Source: JBDSKH01 sp050245915 (lineage in GTDB: Bacteria > Actinomycetota > Actinomycetes > Actinomycetales > Microbacteriaceae). Taken from it: 8,942 nucleotides of DNA. The stretch is taken from NCBI GenBank assembly GCA_050245915.1, contig JBFWWZ010000072.1:1-8942 (forward strand). The letters are read 5' to 3'. Shown here in pieces: positions 1 to 5,694 of this stretch. The translations under genes and the position numbers were made by a program. How positions within the stretch are numbered: the first letter of the stretch is position 1; each line of letters opens with the position of its first letter. The notes below the pieces were generated by a model. The model had not been told where the DNA came from and ran no database searches. It saw only the letters and a program-made list of their open reading frames with translations.

Positions 1-14
1 CGCTCTTCCGATCT
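1..14 (+). other. Illumina TruSeq adapter remnant (artefact)
   Basis: The first 14 bases, CGCTCTTCCGATCT, are identical to the 3' end of the TruSeq read-1 adapter. A 14-base match at the exact edge of the window is very unlikely by chance, so this is best read as untrimmed library adapter joined to genomic DNA that starts near base 15. It carries no biology, but it marks the left edge as a contig end. Confidence 0.93.
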
Positions 15-71
15 CGTTGCGCGACCGGGTCGTCGACAGGGGTGGGGACGAAGCGCGGCACGCCCCAAGGC

Positions 72-77
72 TACGCT
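72..77 (+). promoter_or_regulatory. Candidate -10 box for leaderless dapB
   Basis: TACGCT lies exactly 7 nt before the dapB ATG at 85, so transcription would begin at or next to the A of the start codon. No TTGACA-like -35 is seen at the usual distance. A weak GGAG at 78-81 sits only 3 nt from ATG, which is close for a ribosome binding site. The same arrangement precedes other unit-head genes in this window. Confidence 0.5.
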
Positions 78-84
78 GGAGCAC

Positions 85-825
85 ATGGTCAGCAGGGTCG
101 CCGTGGTCGGCGCGACGGGCAGGATGGGCACCCTGGTGCGACGGCTGATCGACGAGGCCGACGATTTCGAGCTGCACGCCGCCCTCGGATCCTCCGACCC
201 GCTCGACGCCATCGACGGCGCCGACATCGTCGTCGATGTCACCGTGCCGGCCGTCTCGCCCGACGTGGTGAACGCGGCACTCGACCGCGGCATCCCGGTG
301 CTGGTCGGCACCTCGGGCTGGACCGCCGAGCGCATCGCCACCCTGCAGAGCCGGGTGGGTCAGGATGCCGCACCCGGCGTCGTCATCGTCCCCAACTTCT
401 CGATGGGGTCGGCTCTCGCCACCGCATTCGCCGTGCTCGCCGCCCCGTGGTTCGACTCGATCGAGATCGTCGAGAGCCATCACCCGCGCAAGGTCGACTC
501 GCCGTCGGGCACCGCGATCCGCACCGCCGAGCTGATCGGCAGGGCCCGCGCCGAGGTGGGCCCGGTCGCCGCCCCGCACGCCGACCAGCGCGCACGCGGG
601 CAGCAGGTCGCGAGCGTCCCGATCCACAGCCTGCGGCATGCCGGACTGTCCGCACGGCAGGAGGTCGTGTTCGGGGGCGACGGTGAGACGGTGAGGGTCA
701 TCCACGATACGCACACGGATGCCTCCTACGAGGCGGGGATCATGCTGGGCCTGCGCGCCGCACGCGACGCCCGCGGAGTCGTCGTCGGCCTCGACCGGCT
801 GCTCGACCTGGGGTTCCCCGAGTGA
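85..825 (+). CDS. dapB: 4-hydroxy-tetrahydrodipicolinate reductase
   Basis: DapB uses NAD(P)H to reduce hydroxy-tetrahydrodipicolinate, the DapA product, to tetrahydrodipicolinate in the cytoplasmic diaminopimelate/lysine pathway. The 246-residue protein is a normal length for actinobacterial DapB. Residues 5-15 (VAVVGATGRMG) form the Rossmann dinucleotide loop. Residues 130-144 (ESHHPRKVDSPSGTA) are the family signature, with H132 and K136 in the spacing of the catalytic His/Lys pair (E. coli H159/K163) and S141-G142-T143 in the substrate-binding stretch. The ATG at 85 is chosen because the nucleotide-binding strand begins right after it. The TGA overlaps the GTG of the next gene, so the two are probably translated in a coupled manner. 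The matching dapA lies about 5.5 kb downstream on the same strand, in a separate unit. Confidence 0.96.
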   Translation: MVSRVAVVGATGRMGTLVRRLIDEADDFELHAALGSSDPLDAIDGADIVVDVTVPAVSPDVVNAALDRGIPVLVGTSGWTAERIATLQSRVGQDAAPGVVIVPNFSMGSALATAFAVLAAPWFDSIEIVESHHPRKVDSPSGTAIRTAELIGRARAEVGPVAAPHADQRARGQQVASVPIHSLRHAGLSARQEVVFGGDGETVRVIHDTHTDASYEAGIMLGLRAARDARGVVVGLDRLLDLGFPE

Positions 826-1259
826 GCACCCGCGTCGCCGTCGTCGTGATGGCGGCGCTGCTGGCGCTGTATCTCGCGTTCGCGGTGCGCTACGGCCTGC
901 TGCTGATCGGCGTCGGATCGCCCATCGCGGTGGCGATCGGCGTCGCGCTGCTGGTGTTCCCGGTGATCGCCGCCGGCGCCCTCGCCGCCGAGCTGGTGTT
1001 CACCGTGAGGGCCGACCGGCTCGGCAAGCGTCTCGAGCGCGAGGGAGGGCTCCCGACGGAGCAGCTGCCGCTGCTGCCGAGCGGGCGCATCGACCGTGCC
1101 GCGGCGGACGAGGTCTTCCCCGCGTATCAGGCCGCCGTCGAGGCGGATCCGGAGAACTGGCGCACCTGGTACCGGCTCGGGCTCGCCTACGACGCGAGCG
1201 GGGACCGGCGCCGCGCGCGCTGGGCGATGCGGCAGAGCCTCAGGCGATCGCGCGGTTAG
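822..1259 (+). CDS. Small membrane protein with TPR-like C-terminus
   Basis: This 145-residue protein starts at a GTG that overlaps the dapB stop (GTGA), so it is the second gene of a dapB operon. Two hydrophobic helices (about 5-22 and 33-60) are followed by a charged linker. Residues 98-143 resemble one tetratricopeptide repeat: W116-Y-R-L-G-L-A-Y123, then D128 and a basic helix. A single repeat cannot form a full TPR superhelix, so it may pack against the membrane part or bind a small partner. The hydrophobic start and conserved-looking repeat argue for a real gene. The function is unknown; the dapB link is positional only. Its TAG overlaps the TAA of the convergent TIGR01777-type gene by 4 bp. 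Confidence 0.85.
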   Translation: MSTRVAVVVMAALLALYLAFAVRYGLLLIGVGSPIAVAIGVALLVFPVIAAGALAAELVFTVRADRLGKRLEREGGLPTEQLPLLPSGRIDRAAADEVFPAYQAAVEADPENWRTWYRLGLAYDASGDRRRARWAMRQSLRRSRG

Positions 1260-1279
1260 GACCGCACCGTGGCGATCGC
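1244..1279. terminator. Compound hairpin over convergent stop codons
   Basis: GCGGT (1252-1256) pairs with ACCGC (1261-1265) around a TAGG loop that contains the overlapping stops. The flanking copies of GCGATCGC (1244-1251 and 1272-1279) can pair outside it, leaving 6 nt unpaired on one side. The stem works on both strands, so it could end transcription both ways. There is no T-tract, and GCGATCGC is itself palindromic, so the pairing may be incidental. Confidence 0.35.
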
Positions 1280-2143
1280 GCGAACCGCGTCCGTGATAGT
1301 CGGCTGAGCCCACACGAACCCGTCCTCGGTGAGTTTCGCCGGGATGACCTGGGCGTCGTCGAGCAGCAGCCGCGACCCCGCCTCGCCGAGCGCCTTCACG
1401 GCGATCGCCGGCACCCGCAGCAGGTGCGGGCGGTGCAGCACCTGCGCGAACGCCTCGGTGACCTCATCGCTGGTCGCGGGGGTCGGAGCCGCCAGGTTCA
1501 CCGGCCCGGTCAGGTTCGAGAACAGCAGGTGCATGAGCGCCGACACCTCGTCGTGCAGCGAGATCCACGGCCAGAACTGGTCGCCGCGCCCGAAGCCGGC
1601 CCCCAGCCCGAACGAGGTCAGCAACCGGATCGGGGTCATCGCCCCGCCGTCGTGCGAGATGACGACCGCGGTGCGCGGGTTCACCACCCGCGTCGTGCCG
1701 GCGGCGATCGCCGACGCCGCCTCCCACGCGGTGCAGAGGGCGGGGAAGAAACCCTCGCCCGTCGCCGAGGTCTCATCGAGCACCTCGCCGGGACGGTCGC
1801 CGTAGATCCCGACGGCGGACGAGCTGACGAACACCGACGGGGGAGCCGCGGATGCGACGATCGCCTCCGCGAGCGCCGCGGTCGGGCGGACGCGCGAATC
1901 GACCAGCGTGCGCCGGTACGACGGGGTCCACGGGATGCGGCCGACGGTCGCGCCGGAGAGGTTCACCACCCCGTCGAACCCGTCCACGATGGAGGGGTCG
2001 AGGGCGGCGCCGTTCCAGCGGATCTCGGCGTCCGAGCGCGGGTCGCGTCGGACGAGACGCGTCACATCGTCGCCGCGGGCCGTCAGCCGCGCGGCGAGCT
2101 CGGTGCCGATCAGTCCGGAGGCACCGGAGATGAGGACCTTCAG
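1256..2143 (-). CDS. TIGR01777-type SDR epimerase-like protein (CTG start)
   Basis: This protein (295 residues if begun at CTG 2143) belongs to the TIGR01777 family of extended SDR proteins, which have a DUF1731-type C-terminus. They bind NAD(P) but lack a settled substrate. GASGLIG (7-13) is the dinucleotide loop, followed by VNLSGATV (60-67), a W-T-x(6)-L-x-D-S-R segment (72-84) and SSSAVGIYG (107-115). Further on come RTAVVIS and a WPWISLHDE stretch. The nearest ordinary start, GTG 2065, would delete the whole nucleotide loop. The only start-like codon that keeps it is CTG at 2143, five bases after a good GAGGTG (2154-2149). Either CTG is used, or one base is missing from an ATG. It is the last gene of the thioredoxin-DUF4395-osmC cluster, 13 nt after osmC. 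Confidence 0.85.
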   Translation of the reverse strand: MKVLISGASGLIGTELAARLTARGDDVTRLVRRDPRSDAEIRWNGAALDPSIVDGFDGVVNLSGATVGRIPWTPSYRRTLVDSRVRPTAALAEAIVASAAPPSVFVSSSAVGIYGDRPGEVLDETSATGEGFFPALCTAWEAASAIAAGTTRVVNPRTAVVISHDGGAMTPIRLLTSFGLGAGFGRGDQFWPWISLHDEVSALMHLLFSNLTGPVNLAAPTPATSDEVTEAFAQVLHRPHLLRVPAIAVKALGEAGSRLLLDDAQVIPAKLTEDGFVWAQPTITDAVRAIATVRS

Positions 2144-2148
2144 GCCGA

Positions 2149-2154
2149 CACCTC
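2149..2154 (-). promoter_or_regulatory. Shine-Dalgarno that supports the CTG start
   Basis: GAGGTG on the minus strand ends 5 nt before CTG 2143, a normal ribosome-binding distance. It is one of the few clear Shine-Dalgarno sequences in the window. Its placement argues that initiation occurs at CTG 2143 (or at an ATG lost by a one-base deletion), not at GTG 2065. Confidence 0.6.
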
Positions 2155-2156
2155 GT

Positions 2157-2582
2157 TCACGCCAGGCTCGCTTCGAGGGTGATCGGTATGCCGGCGAGCG
2201 CCTTCGAGACGGGGCAGTTCGCCTTCGCGTCCTCCGCCAGCTTCTGGAACTCCTCGTCCGTGATGCCGGGGATCTTCGCGCTCACCAGCAGGTGGCTGCC
2301 CGTGATGCCCTCGCCGGGCTGGAAGGTGACCGCCGCGGTCACCTGCAGGCTCTCGGGCGCGTGGCCCGCGTTGCCGAGCGCGTTGGAGAACGCCATCGAA
2401 TAGCAGGCCGAGTGCGCCGCACCGAGCAGCTCCTCGGGGTTGGTGTGACCGACGACGCCCTCGGAGCGCGCCTGCCACGTGACGGGGAACTCCGCCGCAT
2501 CGGAGGAGTCGAGGGATGTCGTGCCGGACCCGCTGGTCAGGTCACCGAACCACAGCGTCGTTGCTTCACTCGTGAGGACCAT
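2157..2582 (-). CDS. osmC: OsmC-family peroxiredoxin
   Basis: OsmC-type enzymes reduce organic hydroperoxides and hydrogen peroxide in the cytoplasm with a two-cysteine mechanism. The 141-residue protein shows the usual pair: C60 in GAAHSACYSMAFS and C123 in NCPVSKAL. R39 and E51 (NPEELLGAAH) match the residues that activate the peroxidatic cysteine. NCPVSKAL is typical of OsmC rather than Ohr. The ATG at 2582 gives the standard family length. It lies 9 nt after the DUF4395 gene and 13 nt before the TIGR01777-type gene, so co-transcription with the thioredoxin gene upstream is likely. Actinobacterial OsmC/Ohr proteins are often recharged by lipoyl proteins. Here a thioredoxin-like protein in the same cluster is an alternative donor; that is an inference. 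Confidence 0.93.
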   Translation of the reverse strand: MVLTSEATTLWFGDLTSGSGTTSLDSSDAAEFPVTWQARSEGVVGHTNPEELLGAAHSACYSMAFSNALGNAGHAPESLQVTAAVTFQPGEGITGSHLLVSAKIPGITDEEFQKLAEDAKANCPVSKALAGIPITLEASLA

Positions 2583-2588
2583 AAGGCC

Positions 2589-2594
2589 ACTCTA
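2589..2594 (-). promoter_or_regulatory. Possible internal -10 box for osmC
   Basis: TAGAGT lies 6 nt before the osmC ATG on the minus strand, and no Shine-Dalgarno is visible. The box shares its first three bases with the stop codon (TAG) of the upstream DUF4395 gene, which raises the odds of coincidence. If real, osmC and the TIGR01777-type gene could be expressed apart from the thioredoxin gene. Confidence 0.3.
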
Positions 2595-3041
2595 AGCGGG
2601 CCTGATCGCCTTGATCCTGACGAGAAGCAGATAGATCTGGCAGCCGAGGCAGTAGTCGAACACCGAGTTGAGGAACGCGGCGACGAAGGCTGCCGCGGCC
2701 GCGATCGGCAGGGCGAGCGGCGCGATGAGGCTCAGCCCGAGTCCGACGACGGTGACGAACAGGCCGACGCCTTGCGCGAAGGTCGGCGGCTTCGGGTCTT
2801 CCAGTTCGAGCGGGGGCTTCAGCCGCGGACGGATCAGCTTCCGGAAGACGACGCCGTACGGGTGCCGCTGCACGCCGGCGAAGGCGCCCACGGCGAAGAC
2901 GACGCCCTGAAGCGCGAACAGGATGACGGCGGGCCAGAACAGCCCGCCGAGCGCGAGTGCGATGACGATCAGCACGACGACGGCGGTAATGCCCGCCGAC
3001 ACGCGTGGTCCGCGCGGGTCGATGCTCTGCCGGTCGCTCAT
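2592..3041 (-). CDS. DUF4395 family membrane protein with CxxC
   Basis: This 149-residue integral membrane protein matches the DUF4395 family, whose function is not established. Hydrophobic segments cover about 16-35, 36-55, 91-108 and 109-127. The loop at 57-90 is rich in Arg and Lys and carries RHPYGVVFRKLIRPRL, so it is probably cytoplasmic, which puts both ends inside as well. C131-L-G-C134 follows the fourth helix and forms a CxxC pair near the predicted cytoplasmic face. ATG 3041 overlaps the thioredoxin stop (ATGA), and a GGAG lies 8 nt upstream, so translation is probably coupled. Pairing with a thioredoxin and an OsmC suggests a thiol-redox role. The long open frame extending upstream to 4262 is only a high-GC artefact. 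Confidence 0.88.
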   Translation of the reverse strand: MSDRQSIDPRGPRVSAGITAVVVLIVIALALGGLFWPAVILFALQGVVFAVGAFAGVQRHPYGVVFRKLIRPRLKPPLELEDPKPPTFAQGVGLFVTVVGLGLSLIAPLALPIAAAAAFVAAFLNSVFDYCLGCQIYLLLVRIKAIRPA

Positions 3042-3421
3042 GCGACCCGCTCCAGCTCCCGCAGCACGATCTCGCGGCGGACGGCGCCGCCGATGCGCGA
3101 CCTCACGACACCGTCCCGGTCGAGGATCAGCGTCGTCGGCGTCTGCAGCACGTTGAACCGCGACACCAGGTCGGGGCGCTCGGCGATGTCGACCTCGACG
3201 TGGCTGACCTCGGCGTCGGCGACGTCGTGCAGCACTCGAGCCGTGGCGCGGCACGGGGCGCAGACCTCGGTCGACAACTGCAGCAGGGTCGCGCGGTTGC
3301 CGAGTGCGACCCCCTCGATGCGACCGGATGCGATGCGCGCCCGTCCCTGCGAGGCGCGCCACAGCATCCCGAGCACGGTCGCGAACGCGACCAGCCCGAC
3401 GAGTGCGGCGACCACCTGCAT
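3038..3421 (-). CDS. Membrane-anchored thioredoxin-family protein
   Basis: The 127-residue protein has one N-terminal hydrophobic helix (2-20) followed by R22, R27 and R29, and then a compact thioredoxin fold. The redox site is C54-A-P-C57 in STEVCAPCRAT, and T94-P95 is the conserved cis-proline. HVEVDIAERPDLVSRFNV matches the core of thioredoxins. Basic residues just after the helix suggest the catalytic domain faces the cytoplasm, unlike exported TlpA/DsbE proteins; this is an inference from the positive-inside rule. ATG 3421 is chosen because the hydrophobic helix begins there; a longer frame to 3577 runs into divergent thyA. It heads the cluster, overlapping the DUF4395 gene by ATGA. Confidence 0.9.
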   Translation of the reverse strand: MQVVAALVGLVAFATVLGMLWRASQGRARIASGRIEGVALGNRATLLQLSTEVCAPCRATARVLHDVADAEVSHVEVDIAERPDLVSRFNVLQTPTTLILDRDGVVRSRIGGAVRREIVLRELERVA

Positions 3422-3427
3422 GCGGAC

Positions 3428-3433
3428 ACGGTA
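3428..3433 (-). promoter_or_regulatory. Candidate -10 box for the thioredoxin operon
   Basis: On the minus strand TACCGT lies 6 nt before the ATG at 3421, with no Shine-Dalgarno between them. It faces away from the thyA box across the 64-bp divergent gap (3422-3485). The two boxes are 39 bp apart, so polymerase binding at one could hinder the other. Confidence 0.45.
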
Positions 3434-3469
3434 TTCGCGCGTGCCGCCCGGCGGGGCTGTGTTGCCGAC

Positions 3470-3478
3470 TGTTACGCT
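3470..3478 (+). promoter_or_regulatory. Extended -10 promoter for leaderless thyA
   Basis: TGTTACGCT combines a TGn extension with TACGCT, placed 7 nt before the thyA ATG at 3486. The intervening bases (cgccccg) hold no Shine-Dalgarno and no -35 is recognisable. The hexamer is identical to that before dapB. The mRNA would start at or one base before the AUG. Confidence 0.55.
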
Positions 3479-3485
3479 CGCCCCG

Positions 3486-4292
3486 ATGTCGGCCACCACA
3501 GCGCACCCGTACGAGGACCTCCTGCGTGACACGTTCGAGAACGGCGTGCACAAGACGGACCGCACCGGGACGGGCACCCGCAGCGTCTTCGGACGGCAGA
3601 TCCGCTACGACCTGTCGCAGGGCTTCCCGCTGATCACGTCGAAGCGCGTGCACTTCACATCCATCGCGGTCGAGCTGCTGTGGTTCCTGCGCGGGGAGAG
3701 CAATGTCGCCTTCCTGCACGAGCACGGCGTCACGATCTGGGACGAGTGGGCGGACGAGCGGGGCGAGCTCGGGCCGGTGTACGGGGTGCAGTGGCGCTCC
3801 TGGCCGACGCCGTCGGGGGAGCAGATCGATCAGATCTCCGAGGTGATCGAGCAGATCAGGGTGAACCCCGATTCCCGGCGACTGATCGTGTCCGCCTGGA
3901 ACCCGGCCGACATCCCGCGTATGGCCCTGGCGCCGTGCCACGCCCTGTTCCAGTTCTATGTCGCCGACGGCAGGCTGTCGTGTCAGCTCTATCAGCGCAG
4001 CGCGGACATGTTCCTCGGGGTGCCGTTCAACATCGCGAGCTACGCGCTGCTGACGATGATGATCGCCCAGCAGACCGGCCTCGAGCCGGGCGACTTCGTG
4101 TGGACGGGCGGCGACACCCACATCTACGACAACCATGTCGAGCAGGTGAGCGAGCAGCTGACGCGGGATCCGTACCCGCTGCCGACGGTGCGCATCCGCA
4201 AGGCGGCGAGCATGTTCGACTACACGCTCGACGACTTCGAGGTGCTCGACTACCAGCACCATCCGGCGATCCGGGGCGCGGTCGCGGTGTGA
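3486..4292 (+). CDS. thyA: Thymidylate synthase
   Basis: ThyA methylates dUMP to dTMP with methylenetetrahydrofolate, leaving dihydrofolate for FolA. The 268-residue protein is close to the 264 of E. coli. RTGTGTRSVFG (26-36) is the phosphate-binding region, FPLITSKRVHF (47-57) and ELLWFLRGESN (63-73) are family signatures, and WDEWADERGELGPVYGVQWR follows. C151 in LAPCHALFQFY is the catalytic cysteine, and QLYQRSADMFLGVPFNIASYALL binds dUMP. The C-terminus AIRGAVAV matches the conserved closing tail. It is the first gene of a thyA-folA pair and diverges from the thioredoxin operon. Many actinobacteria rely on, or add, the unrelated flavin-dependent ThyX; this locus carries the classical enzyme. 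Confidence 0.98.
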   Translation: MSATTAHPYEDLLRDTFENGVHKTDRTGTGTRSVFGRQIRYDLSQGFPLITSKRVHFTSIAVELLWFLRGESNVAFLHEHGVTIWDEWADERGELGPVYGVQWRSWPTPSGEQIDQISEVIEQIRVNPDSRRLIVSAWNPADIPRMALAPCHALFQFYVADGRLSCQLYQRSADMFLGVPFNIASYALLTMMIAQQTGLEPGDFVWTGGDTHIYDNHVEQVSEQLTRDPYPLPTVRIRKAASMFDYTLDDFEVLDYQHHPAIRGAVAV

Positions 4293-4315
4293 AGCTGAGC
4301 GGTGTGAAGCTCATC
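4286..4315 (+). repeat. 15-bp imperfect tandem duplication at the thyA-folA junction
   Basis: GGTGTGAAGCTGAGC (4286-4300) is followed at once by GGTGTGAAGCTCATC (4301-4315); the first 11 bases are identical. Each unit carries a GTG AAG CT start. The first also holds the thyA stop. Since 15 is a multiple of three, the duplication adds five in-frame codons and gives folA two candidate starts, GTG 4289 and GTG 4304. Confidence 0.8.
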
Positions 4316-4756
4316 TGGGCACAGGCGCGCGGCGGCGTCATCGGCTACGAGGGCGGGATGCCGTGGCATGTCCCGGCGGATCTGGCGCACTTCAAAGAAC
4401 TCACCATGGGCGGCACCGTGATCATGGGCCGAAAGACCTGGGACGCTCTCGATCCGCGGTTCCGGCCCCTGCCGGGTCGACGCAACATCGTCGTCACCCG
4501 CGACCCGTCGTGGAGCGCGGAGGGTGCGGAGGTGGTGCACGAGATCCCGGAGGACGGCTGGATCATCGGGGGAGCGGAGCTGTTCGCCGCGACCATCGAT
4601 CGCGCTGATGGCCTCGAGGTGACGGAGCTCGACATCGACGTCCCCGGTGACACCTGGGCGCCTCCGATCGGCGCGTCCTGGGTGGCGGAGCCGACGGAAT
4701 GGCGGGAGTCGAACGGGGTGCGGTATCGCTTCCTGAGCTACGGCCGCGTCGGCTGA
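4289..4756 (+). CDS. folA: Dihydrofolate reductase
   Basis: FolA reduces dihydrofolate to tetrahydrofolate with NADPH, regenerating the cofactor oxidised by ThyA just upstream. The 155-residue protein is close to the 159 of E. coli. WAQARGGVIGYEGGMPW forms the N-terminal strand and Met20-type loop. D31 in PWHVPADLAHFKELT corresponds to the catalytic acidic residue. GGTVIMGRKTWDAL binds NADPH, LPGRRNIVVTR follows, and IIGGAELF is the later glycine-pair signature. The start is uncertain between GTG 4289, which overlaps the thyA stop (GTGA), and GTG 4304 in the second duplicated unit. The first is listed because stop-start overlap is common in this window. The gene ends 19 bp inside the convergent YHYH gene. 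Confidence 0.95.
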   Translation: MKLSGVKLIWAQARGGVIGYEGGMPWHVPADLAHFKELTMGGTVIMGRKTWDALDPRFRPLPGRRNIVVTRDPSWSAEGAEVVHEIPEDGWIIGGAELFAATIDRADGLEVTELDIDVPGDTWAPPIGASWVAEPTEWRESNGVRYRFLSYGRVG

Positions 4757-4758
4757 GC
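4737..4758. terminator. Hairpin over the folA/YHYH convergent ends
   Basis: GCT plus CGGCCG (4737-4739, 4741-4746) pairs with CGGCTG plus AGC (4750-4758) across a CGT loop, with one bulged A at 4740 and one G-U pair. The stem covers both convergent stop codons. No T-tract follows on either strand, so it is only a candidate bidirectional terminator or 3'-end protector. Confidence 0.35.
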
Positions 4759-5670
4759 CCGGAAGCACGACACCGAGTACGGGAAGTCCTGCGTCATCAC
4801 GTAGTGGTATCCGATGTCGTCGCTGACGATGCCGTGGCAGACGTCGAGGTCGGCGGTCGTCAGGATGTTCCCCGGCCCGACCGTCGGCCCCGTGATCGGG
4901 AACCCGTCGAGTGCGTACCCGATGACGGTGTCGACGCCGATGTCGTCGATGCACCGGCTGAGCGTGTGGTAGTGGTACTCGCCGGTGTTCTGCGGGTGGC
5001 CGTCGCAGTCATCCTGCACCTCCCACGCGCCGGCATCTCGGCCTCCCGCATCGAAGCCGTTGAACAGTGCGACGCCGGTCAGCATGACGCCGGCTTCGCC
5101 GCCCATGCAGAGCGGCTCCCCGTAGGCCGGCTCGGCGGTCAGCCGGTATTCGAGGTGCTGCTCGCTGATGCTGTTCGGGTTGCGGTCGTAGACCTTGACC
5201 GGGTCGCTCTCGCCGACGGGGAACTCTCCTGTCGGGTGGTCGGGCAGGTCGTTGGTGGTCAGGGTCCGGATGCCGCCCGCCACCTCGATGCTGAGCTGCG
5301 GCTCCCAGAGGACCTCGCCCTGCACCGCCGGCTTGAGGCTGATGTCCCACTCCGTGTTGTCGTTGACGAACCACGGGCCGCGGTTCTGCGCCCCGGCCTG
5401 CCCGTCCGGAACGAACGTGTCGCGGCAGAGGAACACGGTGCCGACCGCCGGGGCGCTCGTGCTCCACTTCTCGTCGCCGACGGGGAGGATGCCGTCCGCG
5501 TAGCGGTCCCCGTAGTCGTGTTCGGGGTCGAACCGGACCGCGTCGGCCGGGAACGCATCCTGGGTCGCTGTGGCGGTCGCACTCGCCGCCGGTGATGGCG
5601 CCTCGCTGGGTGCTGCGCACCCGGCAAGCGTCACCCCGAGCACCAACGCTGCTGCGATCACTGGGCGCAT
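4738..5670 (-). CDS. YHYH-domain lipoprotein
   Basis: The 310-residue precursor begins with a short basic end and hydrophobic helix ending in L15-A-G-C18, a lipobox. C18 should be lipidated and the mature protein anchored outside the cytoplasmic membrane. A Ser/Ala/Thr-rich linker (19-36) follows. The rest matches the YHYH domain: the name-giving Y232-H-Y-H235, then GYALDGFPITGP, and near the end GYHYVMTQDFPYSVSCF. Several cysteines in the extracellular part (in VFLCRDT, PLCMGG, DDCDGH, SRCIDD, DVCHG and SCFR) could form disulphides. The biochemical role of YHYH proteins is not established; clustered His and Tyr hint at metal binding, an inference. ATG 5670 is chosen because it begins the signal peptide. 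It is monocistronic, and its promoter region abuts the large palindrome. Confidence 0.9.
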   Translation of the reverse strand: MRPVIAAALVLGVTLAGCAAPSEAPSPAASATATATQDAFPADAVRFDPEHDYGDRYADGILPVGDEKWSTSAPAVGTVFLCRDTFVPDGQAGAQNRGPWFVNDNTEWDISLKPAVQGEVLWEPQLSIEVAGGIRTLTTNDLPDHPTGEFPVGESDPVKVYDRNPNSISEQHLEYRLTAEPAYGEPLCMGGEAGVMLTGVALFNGFDAGGRDAGAWEVQDDCDGHPQNTGEYHYHTLSRCIDDIGVDTVIGYALDGFPITGPTVGPGNILTTADLDVCHGIVSDDIGYHYVMTQDFPYSVSCFRAQPTRP

Positions 5671-5677
5671 GTCCGCC

Positions 5678-5683
5678 ACCGTA
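5678..5683 (-). promoter_or_regulatory. Candidate -10 box for the YHYH lipoprotein
   Basis: On the minus strand TACGGT lies 7 nt before the ATG at 5670. The matching -35 position (about 5701-5706) falls inside the left arm of the imperfect inverted repeat 5695-5753, so anything binding or folding there would act directly on this promoter. A GGCGG is present before ATG but is a weak ribosome-binding match. Confidence 0.45.
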
Positions 5684-5694
5684 CCGCCGCCCCG

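Noticed and set aside
2592..4262. 556-residue reverse frame ending in the DUF4395 protein
   Set aside because: Only residues from ATG 3041 onward match a family. The upstream part is antisense to thyA and out of frame across the thioredoxin gene.
1908..4292. 794-residue open frame that could suggest a large protein fused to ThyA
   Set aside because: Everything before 3486 runs antisense to the SDR-like, OsmC, DUF4395 and thioredoxin genes and is low-complexity Arg-rich sequence. The frame is open only because stops are rare at high GC.
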